From Paludibacteraceae bacterium (lineage in GTDB: Bacteria > Bacteroidota > Bacteroidia > Bacteroidales > Paludibacteraceae): 64,000 nt of DNA. The DNA is taken from contig JAFPXH010000006.1 of the NCBI GenBank assembly GCA_017394705.1, forward strand, positions 186,001 to 250,000, written 5' to 3'. The notes below the pieces were generated by a model. It made no database searches. It saw only the letters and a list, made by a program, of their open reading frames with translations, and had not been told where the DNA came from. The position numbers were made by a program, and so were the translations under genes. Positions within the stretch are counted from its first letter, which is position 1. Each line of letters starts with the position of its first letter. Below, piece after piece: positions 35,551-44,529 of this stretch.

Positions 35551-36425
35551 TAGATTCTCTCCAAAACAGTCTTCACGAGTTCTTTGATACGCGGCTTGTA
35601 GTCGGTATTAGCAGCCTCTATCTTACGTTGTGCTATAACACAGCATACAGTCATCGCGCGGTGGCCCATATGAAGCGCCAGACCGGCAATACAACTGCCT
35701 TCCATCTCATAGTTGGTGATTCGCTGACCTTCGTAACGGAAATCGGTAATCTTCTCATTGATGTCCGGTACTGCCAAATCAACACGCAGCACACGTCCTT
35801 GCGGACCGTAGAAACCGTTAGCTGCGATGGTGCAACCGCGCATCATATCATCTTTGGCGATGCGGTCCACCAACTCCGGATTAGCGGCTACTACATACGG
35901 CACAGCGGCTTTCTTCGGGTAACCCACAAAGTCCACGAATGCTTTCTCAAAGCCCACATCCGCTATCTTGTCACGGTCATGATAGAATGCGAGCACACCG
36001 TCAAAACCGATAGATTTTTGCGAAACAAGGAACGTCCCCAGAGGGATATCCTCTTGCATTCCGCCGCATGTGCCGATACGAACGATATCCAGTACACGCT
36101 TGCTCTCTTTCTCTGTACGAGTAGCAAAATCGATATTTGCCAACGCGTCTATCTCGTTCATCACGATATCGCAGTTATCGGTACCGATACCCGTTGAGAT
36201 ACACGAGATACGTTTGCCTTGGAACTTACCGGTAATGGTATGAAACTCACGGCTTTGTACGTCACATTCGATGGAACCTTCATCAAAGAAAGAAGCCACC
36301 ATGTTCACACGGTCCTGGTCTCCTACAAGGATAATCTTGTCGGCCAAAAACTCCGGTTTGAGATGCAAATGAAATGCAGAACCATCAGCATTGATGATTA
36401 ACTGCGAAGCTGGGAATGTTTTCAT
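35550..36425 (-). CDS. nucleoside phosphorylase family protein
   Basis: A 291-residue phosphorylase-superfamily enzyme (uridine phosphorylase/nucleosidase fold). It shows ADKIILVGDQDRVNMVASFF (phosphate loop region), CISTGIGTDNCDIVMNEI, VRIGTCGGMQEDIPLGTFL, and the base/ribose site ITNYEMEGSCIAGLA with the Met-Glu pair. It would cleave a nucleoside with phosphate in salvage; the exact base is not clear from sequence. Its stop codon overlaps a possible DPP III start (TAATG). Upstream is an ATTACAAATTACAAATTGCAA spacer (36430-36476). Confidence 0.88.
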   Translation of the reverse strand: MKTFPASQLIINADGSAFHLHLKPEFLADKIILVGDQDRVNMVASFFDEGSIECDVQSREFHTITGKFQGKRISCISTGIGTDNCDIVMNEIDALANIDFATRTEKESKRVLDIVRIGTCGGMQEDIPLGTFLVSQKSIGFDGVLAFYHDRDKIADVGFEKAFVDFVGYPKKAAVPYVVAANPELVDRIAKDDMMRGCTIAANGFYGPQGRVLRVDLAVPDINEKITDFRYEGQRITNYEMEGSCIAGLALHMGHRAMTVCCVIAQRKIEAANTDYKPRIKELVKTVLERI

Positions 36426-36477
36426 TGTGTATTAAATTTTAAAAATTACAAATTACAAATTGCAAATACGCGAAGCG

Positions 36478-36786
36478 TCATGCTTCTCCACCTGTGAAGG
36501 TCAGAGGAAGTGTACTGCCCGGAAGCGGACCGCCGATAGGTTGGATTGGTCCGAATTTCTTCTCGTACTGACCGATGTTATTCTGCAGCGCACCAAGTAT
36601 CTTCTTCGCCTGGTCAGGGGTAACTACTACGCGGGACACCACGTTGGCCTGAGGCACGCCGGGCATCAGTTGCGCAAAATCCAACACAAACTCCGTAGGC
36701 GTATGAGCGATCAACGCCAAGTTTGCAAATACGCCCTGCTGTTTGTCAGGGGCAATGTTAATTGATAATTGTTTTTGTTCTGCCAT
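36478..36786 (-). CDS. DUF3467 family protein
   Basis: A 102-residue protein matching the small Bacteroidales DUF3467 family: LSINIAPDKQQGVFANLALI, FVLDFAQLMPGVPQANVVSRVVVTPDQAKKILGAL. Function unknown; the fold is probably a small beta sheet plus helix. It lies between the nucleoside phosphorylase and a glycosyltransferase on the same strand. Confidence 0.88.
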   Translation of the reverse strand: MAEQKQLSINIAPDKQQGVFANLALIAHTPTEFVLDFAQLMPGVPQANVVSRVVVTPDQAKKILGALQNNIGQYEKKFGPIQPIGGPLPGSTLPLTFTGGEA

Positions 36787-36815
36787 AATATGTAGTTTTT
36801 TTCACGTTTCTTTTG

Positions 36816-38123
36816 TTACCATTTGGGATGCCGTTTGGGAACGGCGAGCATGTATAACGAGACAAGCGGAAGGGTCATATCGAACCACAAGATGGAAAAC
36901 ATATTAAATGTATGCAAACCCATCCGGCGGGCGGACACATTGAGCATCACCGTCTGCATGATCCAGCGGACTAAAAACAGGCCTGAAACGATTGCAAGTG
37001 GCAAGTAAAAAGTTGCCGGTTGAAAGTTCAGCAGCAGATAAGCCGCATATCCAATCGTTATTGCATAGAATAACCCGCGGGTAAGAGGCTCGACAAGCAA
37101 CCTGCTTTTGGTCTCACTTCGGTAAGCCGGAGAGACTGACAGATGACGACGTTTCTGCTGCCACCACTCCTTGAAAGTCTTTTTAGCAATCGACCATGTG
37201 AACGCTTCGCGGCTCAGCACCACCGCCGTGTTGTCGCGCGTTGCGGTATGATTGACGAACAGGTCATCATCCCCCGCTTTGTTATCCATCAAATGCGTAA
37301 AACCACCACTTCCGAAAAACAGCGACTTGCGGTATGCCAGATTGCGTCCAACACCCATGTACGGATGTCCGCAGAGCGCGGCACCTAAATAATGCAAGCC
37401 ATTGAACAAAGTGTCATAACGGACAAGGCGGTTGATATGCCCTTTCTCATAGAAATACGCCCCAAAACCAAGTACTATATCTTTGGATGTCTGGCAGTTT
37501 TGCGTAGAGAGCATAAAACCGCTCATCATCTCGCTTATCCAGTGATTAGACTCCGGACAGCAATCCGCGTCTGTCAGCAAAAGATAATCGTACTGCGCCG
37601 CTTTGGCTGCCAGCGTGAGTGCCAGTTTTTTCGTTGAGCGTACACGCGCACCATAAGGAACAAACGTCATACGCAACCGGGGATCCTGCGTCATATAGCG
37701 CTCCACAACCTCACGCGTGGAGTCTTCTGAACCATCATCTACAACAATAATCTCATACCTCGGATAGTCCTGCGCCAACAAGACCGGCAGATAGTGAGAC
37801 AAGTTATATCCCTCATTATGCGCCGCCATAATAACGGAGACGCCTTCCTCTCTCTCCTCTTTCCACTCTCCACTTTCCTCTTTCCACTCTCCTCTTTCCT
37901 CTTTCCTCTTTCCACTCTCCTCTTTCCACTCTCCACTTTCCACTTTCCACTCTCCACTTTCCACTTTCCACTTTCCACTCTCCTCTTTCCTCTTTCGTAC
38001 TCTTCTTAACTCGCGAGCGGGCGCACACAAATAGCGCGCGTACCAATAGCATTGAAACAAGGCACATACTAACAATGCACCCAGTATCGTCCAGTCTAAT
38101 ATGGTAAAATGATCAAAACTCAC
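36816..38123 (-). CDS. membrane family 2 glycosyltransferase with a 7-bp repeat tract in the coding sequence
   Basis: A 435-residue protein. One helix lies at about 10-32; residues about 44-90 are a Lys/Glu/Ser/Trp-rich repeat (KWKVESGEWKVESGEWKEES and so on); then comes the GT2 catalytic domain: VSVIMAAHNEGYNLSHYLP, IIVVDDGSEDSTREVVE, LLLTDADCCPES (the D-x-D metal site), GDDDLFVNH and WWQQKRRHLS (QxxRW-like), ending with two or three helices. It probably extends a cell-surface polysaccharide; the acceptor is unknown. The repeat tract (37853-37992) is 20 units of 7 bp, so losing or gaining one unit shifts the frame and stops translation before the catalytic domain: a plausible on/off switch. 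Confidence 0.88.
   Translation of the reverse strand: MSFDHFTILDWTILGALLVCALFQCYWYARYLCAPARELRRVRKRKEESGKWKVESGEWKVESGEWKEESGKRKEERGEWKEESGEWKEEREEGVSVIMAAHNEGYNLSHYLPVLLAQDYPRYEIIVVDDGSEDSTREVVERYMTQDPRLRMTFVPYGARVRSTKKLALTLAAKAAQYDYLLLTDADCCPESNHWISEMMSGFMLSTQNCQTSKDIVLGFGAYFYEKGHINRLVRYDTLFNGLHYLGAALCGHPYMGVGRNLAYRKSLFFGSGGFTHLMDNKAGDDDLFVNHTATRDNTAVVLSREAFTWSIAKKTFKEWWQQKRRHLSVSPAYRSETKSRLLVEPLTRGLFYAITIGYAAYLLLNFQPATFYLPLAIVSGLFLVRWIMQTVMLNVSARRMGLHTFNMFSILWFDMTLPLVSLYMLAVPKRHPKW
37853..37992. repeat. heptanucleotide tract, 20 contiguous CTYTCCW units, in a glycosyltransferase gene
   Basis: Every 7 bases from 37853 to 37992 match CT(T/C)TCC(A/T). The order is mixed, not a pure homopolymer of one unit. 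All three minus-strand frames are open through the tract, and the two alternative frames stop at about 37816 and 37739. A related ACCTTTC-type 7-bp repeat fills the spacer at 38112-38165. Confidence 0.9.
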
Positions 38124-38147
38124 CTTTCACTTTTCCCCTTTCACCTT

Positions 38148-39227
38148 TCACCTTTCAACTTTCACCTTGTACACGTGTGTGCTACTTCCATCGTCAGCTT
38201 TGACCGTAATAACCCACGGTTTGCCGTTAATCTCACCCGGTGTAACAACCATTTCCTGGCTGTCCAGTTTACGTCCGTTGAAACGCGCACGCTCTCCTTT
38301 GATATTCGTCAGCGTTCCAATACCGCGGTAGCCTGCAAACTCCACTTTATCTCCCTGAATCTTCAGCGTTTGTTCTTTGTCTGTATCGGGTTTGAACTCT
38401 TTCCACTCCTTGCCGTTCACCAGCATTTTGTCGATACGCGAAGAGTAAATCAACTCCACGTCATCCACATACAATGCGTTCTTGTCGTACAAACCGTCAT
38501 TAGCACGGAAGGCAGGATAATTACCTGCAGAAAAGATGACATTACACATTGTCGGACGGCCGTTGTTCTTGTAGAAAATAGGCACTTTGATAAGCGTCCA
38601 GTCGTTATACGTAGCGCGAGCGCGATACCATCCCTCCGCTACTTGTTTAACCGGCTGATCGACACCGCACTCGTTGCCATCCGTCGCAGTACGGATATCA
38701 CTCTCTTCATTAACGCGCTCGGTCTCGGTGCAACCACCCACTTTGTTCTTGTAATGGCTACTCTTCGCCGTACCGATCCAGGAGTAGAAAAGGAGATGAA
38801 AATCCTCTTTATCCGTTGCCGGACCGACACGTTTTACCCACACGGCCATTGTATCCGGACGGTGTTTCCATGCTATACCGCCTTCTGTTCCGGCTGTGGC
38901 TCCGTTTAGGTTCAATCCTTTCAGATATTGCCAAGGCACACCCAGCGACATGTATCCCGGGCCCGTAGCACCAAGGTTCAACTTAGGAATACCTATCGTA
39001 CGGTCGGTCACATACGCGCTATAGCCCGTACGACCCGGTTTCTGGTACATAAACGTAAACTTCGACCCAATCTGGCTCACGTTACTTCCGTGCCAATCTT
39101 TCAGCTGCGGGTCACCCTTAAATTTCTCAGACCAATTCTCAAAATGAGGGTCAGGCAACTGCTGAGCATACGTGGACAACGTCATCGCGCCCATCAGCAA
39201 CATGCCTACAAATAATTTCTTTTTCAT
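38148..39227 (-). CDS. secreted PCMD-like (putative carbohydrate metabolism domain) protein
   Basis: A 359-residue protein. I start it at 39227, giving the signal peptide MKKKLFVGMLLMGAMTLSTYAQ; an upstream ATG (39299) would add 24 non-signal residues. The mature part (LPDPHFENWSEKFKGDP ... DTMAVWVKRVG ... FHLLFYSWIG ... NALYVDDVELIYSS) is a jelly-roll beta-sandwich like PCMD proteins of Bacteroidetes surface systems. The C-terminus (INGKPWVITVKADDGSSTHVYKVKVE) is a small Ig-like cap. It lacks the tail signal seen in the other secreted proteins. Its leader carries the GTTCCC hairpin element. Ligand unknown. Confidence 0.65.
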   Translation of the reverse strand: MKKKLFVGMLLMGAMTLSTYAQQLPDPHFENWSEKFKGDPQLKDWHGSNVSQIGSKFTFMYQKPGRTGYSAYVTDRTIGIPKLNLGATGPGYMSLGVPWQYLKGLNLNGATAGTEGGIAWKHRPDTMAVWVKRVGPATDKEDFHLLFYSWIGTAKSSHYKNKVGGCTETERVNEESDIRTATDGNECGVDQPVKQVAEGWYRARATYNDWTLIKVPIFYKNNGRPTMCNVIFSAGNYPAFRANDGLYDKNALYVDDVELIYSSRIDKMLVNGKEWKEFKPDTDKEQTLKIQGDKVEFAGYRGIGTLTNIKGERARFNGRKLDSQEMVVTPGEINGKPWVITVKADDGSSTHVYKVKVER

Positions 39228-39316
39228 ATTTTTTTGTATGTTCGTTCGCTCTGTCAAAGCAAAAATGATGCCATGCGTACCACTTCCCAACACAGACACA
39301 CACTTTGGTGACTACT

Positions 39317-39354
39317 AAGTGTTCCCGCACGGGAAAACCGTTATAAGGAAAGGG
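39317..39354. repeat. leader hairpin element, copy 2 (GTTCCC-GCAC-GGGAAAAC)
   Basis: AAGTGTTCCC, GCAC, GGGAAAACC, then AAGGAAAGGG on the plus strand; it is similar to 23625-23665. It lies between the promoter and start of the minus-strand PCMD-like gene. Confidence 0.55.
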
Positions 39355-39374
39355 CCTTTGCACCAACTTGGCTG

Positions 39375-39406
39375 CAAAATTACAAAAAAAAAATGACATA
39401 CGCAAG
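39375..39406 (-). promoter_or_regulatory. promoter of the PCMD-like gene
   Basis: Minus-strand CTTG (39403-39406), 20 bases, TAATTTTG (39375-39382). The leader is about 145 bases. Confidence 0.65.
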
Positions 39407-39430
39407 CACGCACGCATTTTTCCGTAAAAA

Positions 39431-39520
39431 ATACCCAAATATTTGTTCCATTGCAAGAAAATACCCAAATATTTGTTCCATTGCAAAAAAATATCCAAAT
39501 ATTTGTTCCATTGTAAAAAA
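39431..39520. repeat. three 30-bp direct repeats, each with a CAAATATTTG palindrome
   Basis: Units start at 39431, 39461 and 39491. The first two are almost identical; the third has small changes (ATATCC for ATACCC, TTGTAA for TTGCAA). Each holds the 10-bp palindrome CAAATATTTG followed by TTCCATTG. A 30-base period places the palindromes near the same face of the helix. Confidence 0.85.
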
Positions 39521-39579
39521 TAGCCACATAATACAGCGACTGTACGTAATCAATTAAAAATACTGCGATTTTATGGGCA

Positions 39580-39715
39580 TTTACCTATCCTCTCCCTATC
39601 CTTACCATATGATACCCACAAGATACCCATAAGATAGCCATAAGATAAAAGCCCTTTTTTTGCAAGTAAACGCATTTTTTGCACTTATATAGTATATATA
39701 CTACGTATATATACT
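39580..39715 (-). repeat. compound intergenic element, copy B (inverted relative to copy A)
   Basis: Perfect palindrome with 11-base arms (39691-39701 and 39705-39715, loop TAC), then, reading on the minus strand, a spacer with A-runs and four contiguous 11-base units (39603-39646; ATCTTATGGCT type), then a G-rich stretch and GGTAAATG. The order and unit count equal those of 3981-4108. Confidence 0.75.
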
Positions 39716-39815
39716 GTTTTTGATGTATTTTAAGTCAAAAACAAAAGAAGCAAGAAACCCTCTCCGGGCTGGAGAACAAATAAAAGGCAAATTAGAGCTA
39801 AAAATAAAAGAAATA

Positions 39816-39847
39816 TTTGCATATATCAAATATTTTTACTACTTTTG
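39816..39847 (+). promoter_or_regulatory. promoter of the tamB-like gene
   Basis: TTTG (39816-39819), 20 bases, TACTTTTG (39840-39847), with the ATG at 39867. It lies inside an open frame extension from 39720, showing that the extension is not translated. Confidence 0.8.
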
Positions 39848-39866
39848 CAGGCTGATTATACGCGTA

Positions 39867-42800
39867 ATGAAACGAGTGCTGTACATATTAGGTGTAATCC
39901 TCACCAGCTTGTTGCTGGTGGGCGCGATGCTCGTAGCCGCACTAATGAGCGACAAAGTGGAGACGGCCGCCGTGCGATTGGCTACCGCTGAACTCTCACG
40001 CACTCTCGGGACACGCGCACAAGTCGGAGCCGTTTCTTATCATTTCCCGGCACGACTCTCATTAAAAGATGTGTACCTCGAAGACCAGCAACAAGACACT
40101 TTGGCGTATATAGGCGAACTCTATGCCCATTTCAAGCCTTCTGCCTTGCAGCGCAACGAAATCGTTTTCTCGCATGTGCATGTGAAGGATGTAGTGGGAA
40201 AGGTGTATAAAGTCGATAATCCGAAGGCGGAAGGCGAACAACAATGGAATTTCCAATTCTTAATCGATTCGCTGAAATCAGAAACGCCCCAGGAACAGAG
40301 CCCGCTCAAAAGCCTAATCAGCGTACAGGATATTCAGTTGGATAATGTGAGGTTGGAGTACGAGGATGTTGAGATTGCTCTCGCGCATGCGCGAATGGAC
40401 CTGAACCACCTGACGGACAACGAGATAGATGCGCAGATAAGCGAACTGAAAGGCAAAGTGACGCGAAATAGTGAGCACGAAAAGAACGCTTTCATCGTGG
40501 AGGATTTGGATGCGCGGGTCATCTTCAACGACACTATTCTCAGTATGCCTACGCTGACAGCGCAGTTGCCGAACTCGTTTGTGGACATGAGCGGTATAGA
40601 TGTTCATTTCCCGCCGGGCGACACATTATACTTGAGCCAGTCCGCGCATGACATCATTTTCGCGTTGGATATCCATCAAGCGGACCTGACACCATCGGAC
40701 ATTTCTTTCTTCGTTCCGCAAGTGAAAAACCTCACGCAGCCCGTCAGTCTGACCGGTACATTATCCGGCAAACTGGACTCGCTGTCCTTTGATAATATCC
40801 GTTTGGACTATAACGGCCGCACGCTGTTAGAAGGCGATGTGAGTGCTGTCGGCCTGCCCGATTTGAGCAATCCATATGTGCGGGCCAATTTGAAAGATGT
40901 CCAGACAAACGCGGCGCGGTTGCAGGACTTCCTCTCCAAACTCCAAGGCAATCCGGTTCGTCTGCCTCAGGCATTGCATCGTCTGGGTACTGTCCATTAC
41001 CGCGGTCTCGCGGAGGGTAAATTACATGACATGACGCTGCATGGCGCTTTCCGCACGGCCTTAGGTACAATCTCCACAGACGGAACCGTTCGCAGCGATT
41101 CAACCTTCGAGCATATCAATTATGATGCGCGTGTAGTGGGCCGCAAACTGCAGTTAGGTCGTTTGCTGCAACACGCGGCACTGGGATCGGCCACGATAGA
41201 TGTGCAGTCTAAAGGAACAATAGACGATGATGTCGTACGTGGAGATTTCAAGGCACACGTGCGCGATTTGACCTACAATAACTATACGTACGAAGACTTG
41301 CACCTCAACGGTCGTATCGAACCGAAACGCTACAAAGGCCAATTCGATATCAACGACCCGCATCTAAGCATGGCGTTCGATGGTATTGTGGACTTGCACG
41401 ATGTGAATCCCGAGATCAATTTCAATTTGCGTTGCCGTCATTTCGATTCGGCTCCGTTAGGCATAGCCGCCTTAGGCAACGGCGTGCGCTCACGGTTCAA
41501 AATGGCTGTAGATCTGGACGGCGTTGAAGTGGATCGTATGAGCGGATACATGGTTATCGACTCGCTGTTCGTTGCTACGCCGCGAGATTCAATACTCATG
41601 CAACAGATGCAGTTATTCGCATCAGCCAGCGCCAACAGCAACAAAGCCATCACGCTACGAAGTGACTACCTGACAGCGCAGATGGACGGTACATTCCGTT
41701 ATGGAGATATTGTTCCGGCACTTCATCATGTACTGCATCATTATTTACCTACGGCGATTGACGAGCCGAAGAAAAAATGGCATCCTGTCTCATTCACGTT
41801 ACGCGCGGACGGAAAGCGCCTGCGCGATATACAACGTCTGTTCACGGCGCCTGTCACGCTGAGTGACCATCCGACGATGAGGGCAGAGGCAAAAATAGAG
41901 GCAGGAAGCGAACCGCATCTGGCGATGCGTTTCTTCGCGCCTGGTGTCAGAGCCCAGAGCACTCCTGTACATGACTTAACAATCGACCTGAGCACCGTGG
42001 ATACGTTACGCCATAAAGGAGCTTCCGGTTCAGGCCTGTCATTGTCCATCTCGGCAGAGGCGATGAAAATGCATACGATTTTCTCTACCCTCGCCTTCCA
42101 CGACACATTGCTCACGCAGGTAACCCTACGCCGCCAAGCGGACATCGATGCGGCTTTGCCGGAAGGATGGCGCGATTTGACTCCGCGCGAGTTACAACAC
42201 GCGCTCTTCAGTAATCCGCAGTTATCCGGCACGGAACGTCTGAAAGCATTATTAGCCGCCCAGCGAGCGGGCAACTACGGCGGAGACTTGCAGATGATCA
42301 CGCATTTCTCGAGGTACAATAAAAAGCCGTTGATAGACCTGCATGTTCTGCCGGGCACATTACTGTTACGCGACTCCGTCTATACAATAGGCGACAGTCA
42401 TATTTCCTATTGTGCTGCCGATACCGCCATCCAGGTGGACCATTTCCTCTTCGAAGGAGGCGGACAACACTTGCAGGCACACGGCGTAGCCTCGCCCAGA
42501 AAAGAAGACACGCTTTCAGTTGACCTCCAGAAAATAGACGCATCATACGTCGTGCCCTTCGTGCTGCCCGTTCAGACAATCATGTTCAACGGTCTGCTGA
42601 CCGGTAAAGCGCATATAGCGTCCGTACTGCATCAACCTCAGATAGAAACGCAGATACATGTCGATTCGATGGGTCTGAACAACTGCTATTTCGGCGAAGC
42701 GGATGTAGATTTGCATATACGCGACTCGTTAGCTTTCCATGCCGATGTGATGCGGCCGACGCGCAAAGTGGTCAATCTGGACGGCAAGGCGCTGTTCGAT

Positions 42801-44456
42801 GGTTCGGGTGTTTGGGAACTGAATATGGACGCCGACTCTGTGCCGCTGGAGTTTATCAACCACTGGACGGAGACCGTGCTGCGTGACTTGGATGGTTATG
42901 GTACTGGCAAAGTGATTGTCGGTGGCCGTAAGGGCTTAGTATATGTGCTATTACGCTGCGCGGCGGAGAACGCCTCACTGACACTCCCATGGACAGGCGC
43001 ACGTTACACCATCGCGCATGACACCATCGTCATGGATACAACAGCCATTCTCTTCCCGAACGTTCATCTGACGGACGCAGAAGGTAATGCCGTGGAAGTG
43101 AACGGAGGTGTTTATCATGACCAGTTCCGAGACTTCAATTTGGATATACATGTCGATGCACATAATGCGCTTGTCTTCGATTCGGAAAAAAAGGGCGAGA
43201 TGCTTCAGGGCCATGTTTATGCTTCGGGGCATGTAGATGTGACGGGAGATGAACGGGACATCTTAGTTGCTGCCGATGCGGTCACCTCGCGTAATAGTCG
43301 TTTCCGCTTGAGCGTGGATAATGTGGCGAATGCTTATGAGTCGAACTTCATCCATTTTGTACAGCACCTTGATAAATTACCAAAAGATACGCTACATAGC
43401 GGCGAGACGGATTTGGATAATATCGATATAGAGGAGAAAAACGAAGTGGACACCACCCTCTTCGTTCGTGCCGGCAAATGTCTGCTCAAACTGAATATCG
43501 AAGTGAACCCGCAGTTACTCTTCCAGTTAGTGCTCGGCGAACGGAACGGCGACATGATTCAGGCGCGCGGGAATGGCGCACTCAGTCTGGCATATGACAC
43601 CGAGACCGGCGATGTGCATCTGCTGGGGACATATGATATAGATCAAGGTACGCTGTCCTACACTGTGGCGAATGTAATCCGTAAAGAGTTTACTATCGGT
43701 GAAGGGTCCACTATCGTCTTCTCCGGCAATGCAACGAACCCGCAGTTGAACGTAACGGCCAAGCATCGTGTAGTGGCTAATCTGCAAGACCTCTTCGGCG
43801 ATGAAGCAAACCAACTGGCCACCTCACGGAGTAACATCCCTGTGTTGACCTGTCTGCATCTGTCCGGTCTTCTAAATAGTCCTGTGCTTAGTTTCTCACT
43901 GGAGTTCCCGCAGAGCGACCAGGCTATCCAGCAGCAGATACGCCAAGTGATTAATACCGATGAGATGCTGATGCGTCAGGTGATTTACCTGCTTGTCTTC
44001 GGGCGCTTCTTCACACCCGATTACATGGGCATTGCTCAATACGCAACTCTCAACTCCACCTATTCACTGCTCTCATCCACCGTGACGAGTCAGATTAATG
44101 CATGGCTGTCCAAACTGACAAACATGCTGACGCTGGGTGTAGCCATCCGTACCGAAGGAGAGGGAGCCGGTTCAGCGCAAGAGTACGAGGCACAGTTCCA
44201 GTTGCAACCGGTCGATCGTCTGGTGATAAATGGTAATGTCGGTTACCGCTATAACGATATTTCCAACCAACCGTTCTTCGGAGACCTGGATGTAGAGGTA
44301 TTGCTCACGGAAGATGGTCAGTTGCGTATGAAAGGATATACCCACATGGTGGATAAATATTCACTGCGTCAGGCATCAACCATACAAGGTTTCGGTTTCC
44401 TCTGGAAGAAAGATTTTAACTGGCCTGAGCGGAAGAAGAAAAAACAGGAGAAGTAG
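39867..44456 (+). CDS. TamB-like translocation/assembly module protein (DUF490)
   Basis: A protein of 1,529 residues. The N-terminal signal anchor is MKRVLYILGVILTSLLLVGAMLVAALMS; then a long AsmA/TamB-type beta-groove with repeated strands (LDNVRLEYEDVEIALAHARMDL and similar) and a C-terminal DUF490 domain: GTYDIDQGTLSYTVANVIRKEFTIGEGSTIVFSGNATNPQLNV, LTCLHLSGLLNSPVLSFSLEFP, YLLVFGRFF, ending with strands NGNVGYRYNDIS and a WKKDFNWPERKKKKQ tail. TamB-like proteins span the periplasm and move lipids or help insert outer-membrane proteins. I chose the start after the promoter at 39816-39847. Confidence 0.9.
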   Translation: MKRVLYILGVILTSLLLVGAMLVAALMSDKVETAAVRLATAELSRTLGTRAQVGAVSYHFPARLSLKDVYLEDQQQDTLAYIGELYAHFKPSALQRNEIVFSHVHVKDVVGKVYKVDNPKAEGEQQWNFQFLIDSLKSETPQEQSPLKSLISVQDIQLDNVRLEYEDVEIALAHARMDLNHLTDNEIDAQISELKGKVTRNSEHEKNAFIVEDLDARVIFNDTILSMPTLTAQLPNSFVDMSGIDVHFPPGDTLYLSQSAHDIIFALDIHQADLTPSDISFFVPQVKNLTQPVSLTGTLSGKLDSLSFDNIRLDYNGRTLLEGDVSAVGLPDLSNPYVRANLKDVQTNAARLQDFLSKLQGNPVRLPQALHRLGTVHYRGLAEGKLHDMTLHGAFRTALGTISTDGTVRSDSTFEHINYDARVVGRKLQLGRLLQHAALGSATIDVQSKGTIDDDVVRGDFKAHVRDLTYNNYTYEDLHLNGRIEPKRYKGQFDINDPHLSMAFDGIVDLHDVNPEINFNLRCRHFDSAPLGIAALGNGVRSRFKMAVDLDGVEVDRMSGYMVIDSLFVATPRDSILMQQMQLFASASANSNKAITLRSDYLTAQMDGTFRYGDIVPALHHVLHHYLPTAIDEPKKKWHPVSFTLRADGKRLRDIQRLFTAPVTLSDHPTMRAEAKIEAGSEPHLAMRFFAPGVRAQSTPVHDLTIDLSTVDTLRHKGASGSGLSLSISAEAMKMHTIFSTLAFHDTLLTQVTLRRQADIDAALPEGWRDLTPRELQHALFSNPQLSGTERLKALLAAQRAGNYGGDLQMITHFSRYNKKPLIDLHVLPGTLLLRDSVYTIGDSHISYCAADTAIQVDHFLFEGGGQHLQAHGVASPRKEDTLSVDLQKIDASYVVPFVLPVQTIMFNGLLTGKAHIASVLHQPQIETQIHVDSMGLNNCYFGEADVDLHIRDSLAFHADVMRPTRKVVNLDGKALFDGSGVWELNMDADSVPLEFINHWTETVLRDLDGYGTGKVIVGGRKGLVYVLLRCAAENASLTLPWTGARYTIAHDTIVMDTTAILFPNVHLTDAEGNAVEVNGGVYHDQFRDFNLDIHVDAHNALVFDSEKKGEMLQGHVYASGHVDVTGDERDILVAADAVTSRNSRFRLSVDNVANAYESNFIHFVQHLDKLPKDTLHSGETDLDNIDIEEKNEVDTTLFVRAGKCLLKLNIEVNPQLLFQLVLGERNGDMIQARGNGALSLAYDTETGDVHLLGTYDIDQGTLSYTVANVIRKEFTIGEGSTIVFSGNATNPQLNVTAKHRVVANLQDLFGDEANQLATSRSNIPVLTCLHLSGLLNSPVLSFSLEFPQSDQAIQQQIRQVINTDEMLMRQVIYLLVFGRFFTPDYMGIAQYATLNSTYSLLSSTVTSQINAWLSKLTNMLTLGVAIRTEGEGAGSAQEYEAQFQLQPVDRLVINGNVGYRYNDISNQPFFGDLDVEVLLTEDGQLRMKGYTHMVDKYSLRQASTIQGFGFLWKKDFNWPERKKKKQEK

Positions 44457-44475
44457 AGGTTAGAGGTTAGAGATC

Positions 44476-44512
44476 AAAAAAGAGCAACTGGGATTTTCAG
44501 TTGCTCTTTTTT
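44476..44512. terminator. bidirectional terminator between tamB-like gene and pnp
   Basis: Arms AAAAAAGAGCAACTG (44476-44490) and CAGTTGCTCTTTTTT (44498-44512) with a 7-base loop. A/T runs on both sides let it stop transcription from both convergent genes. Confidence 0.9.
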
Positions 44513-44529
44513 ATTATTGTCCTTTCGCA

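Larger units (their letters stand above)
39228..39866. other. 640-bp divergent regulatory region, no gene
   Basis: No supported coding frame. From left to right it holds the leader of the PCMD-like gene with a hairpin element (39317-39354), that gene's promoter, three 30-bp direct repeats (39431-39520), compound element copy B (39580-39715) and the tamB promoter (39816-39847). It is the densest repeat cluster in the window. Confidence 0.8.

Noticed and set aside
37853-37992. Sequencing or assembly noise in the 7-bp tract
   Set aside because: The unit order is mixed (four unit variants), the frame is kept across the tract and the flanking protein is a complete GT2 enzyme. Exact unit number could still be wrong.
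39431-39520. CRISPR array
   Set aside because: The 30-bp units are directly adjacent with no unique spacers, only three copies exist, and no cas gene is near.
39720-39866. N-terminal extension of the tamB-like frame back to 39720
   Set aside because: The extension contains the TTTG-N20-TACTTTTG promoter, and the signal anchor starts at 39867.
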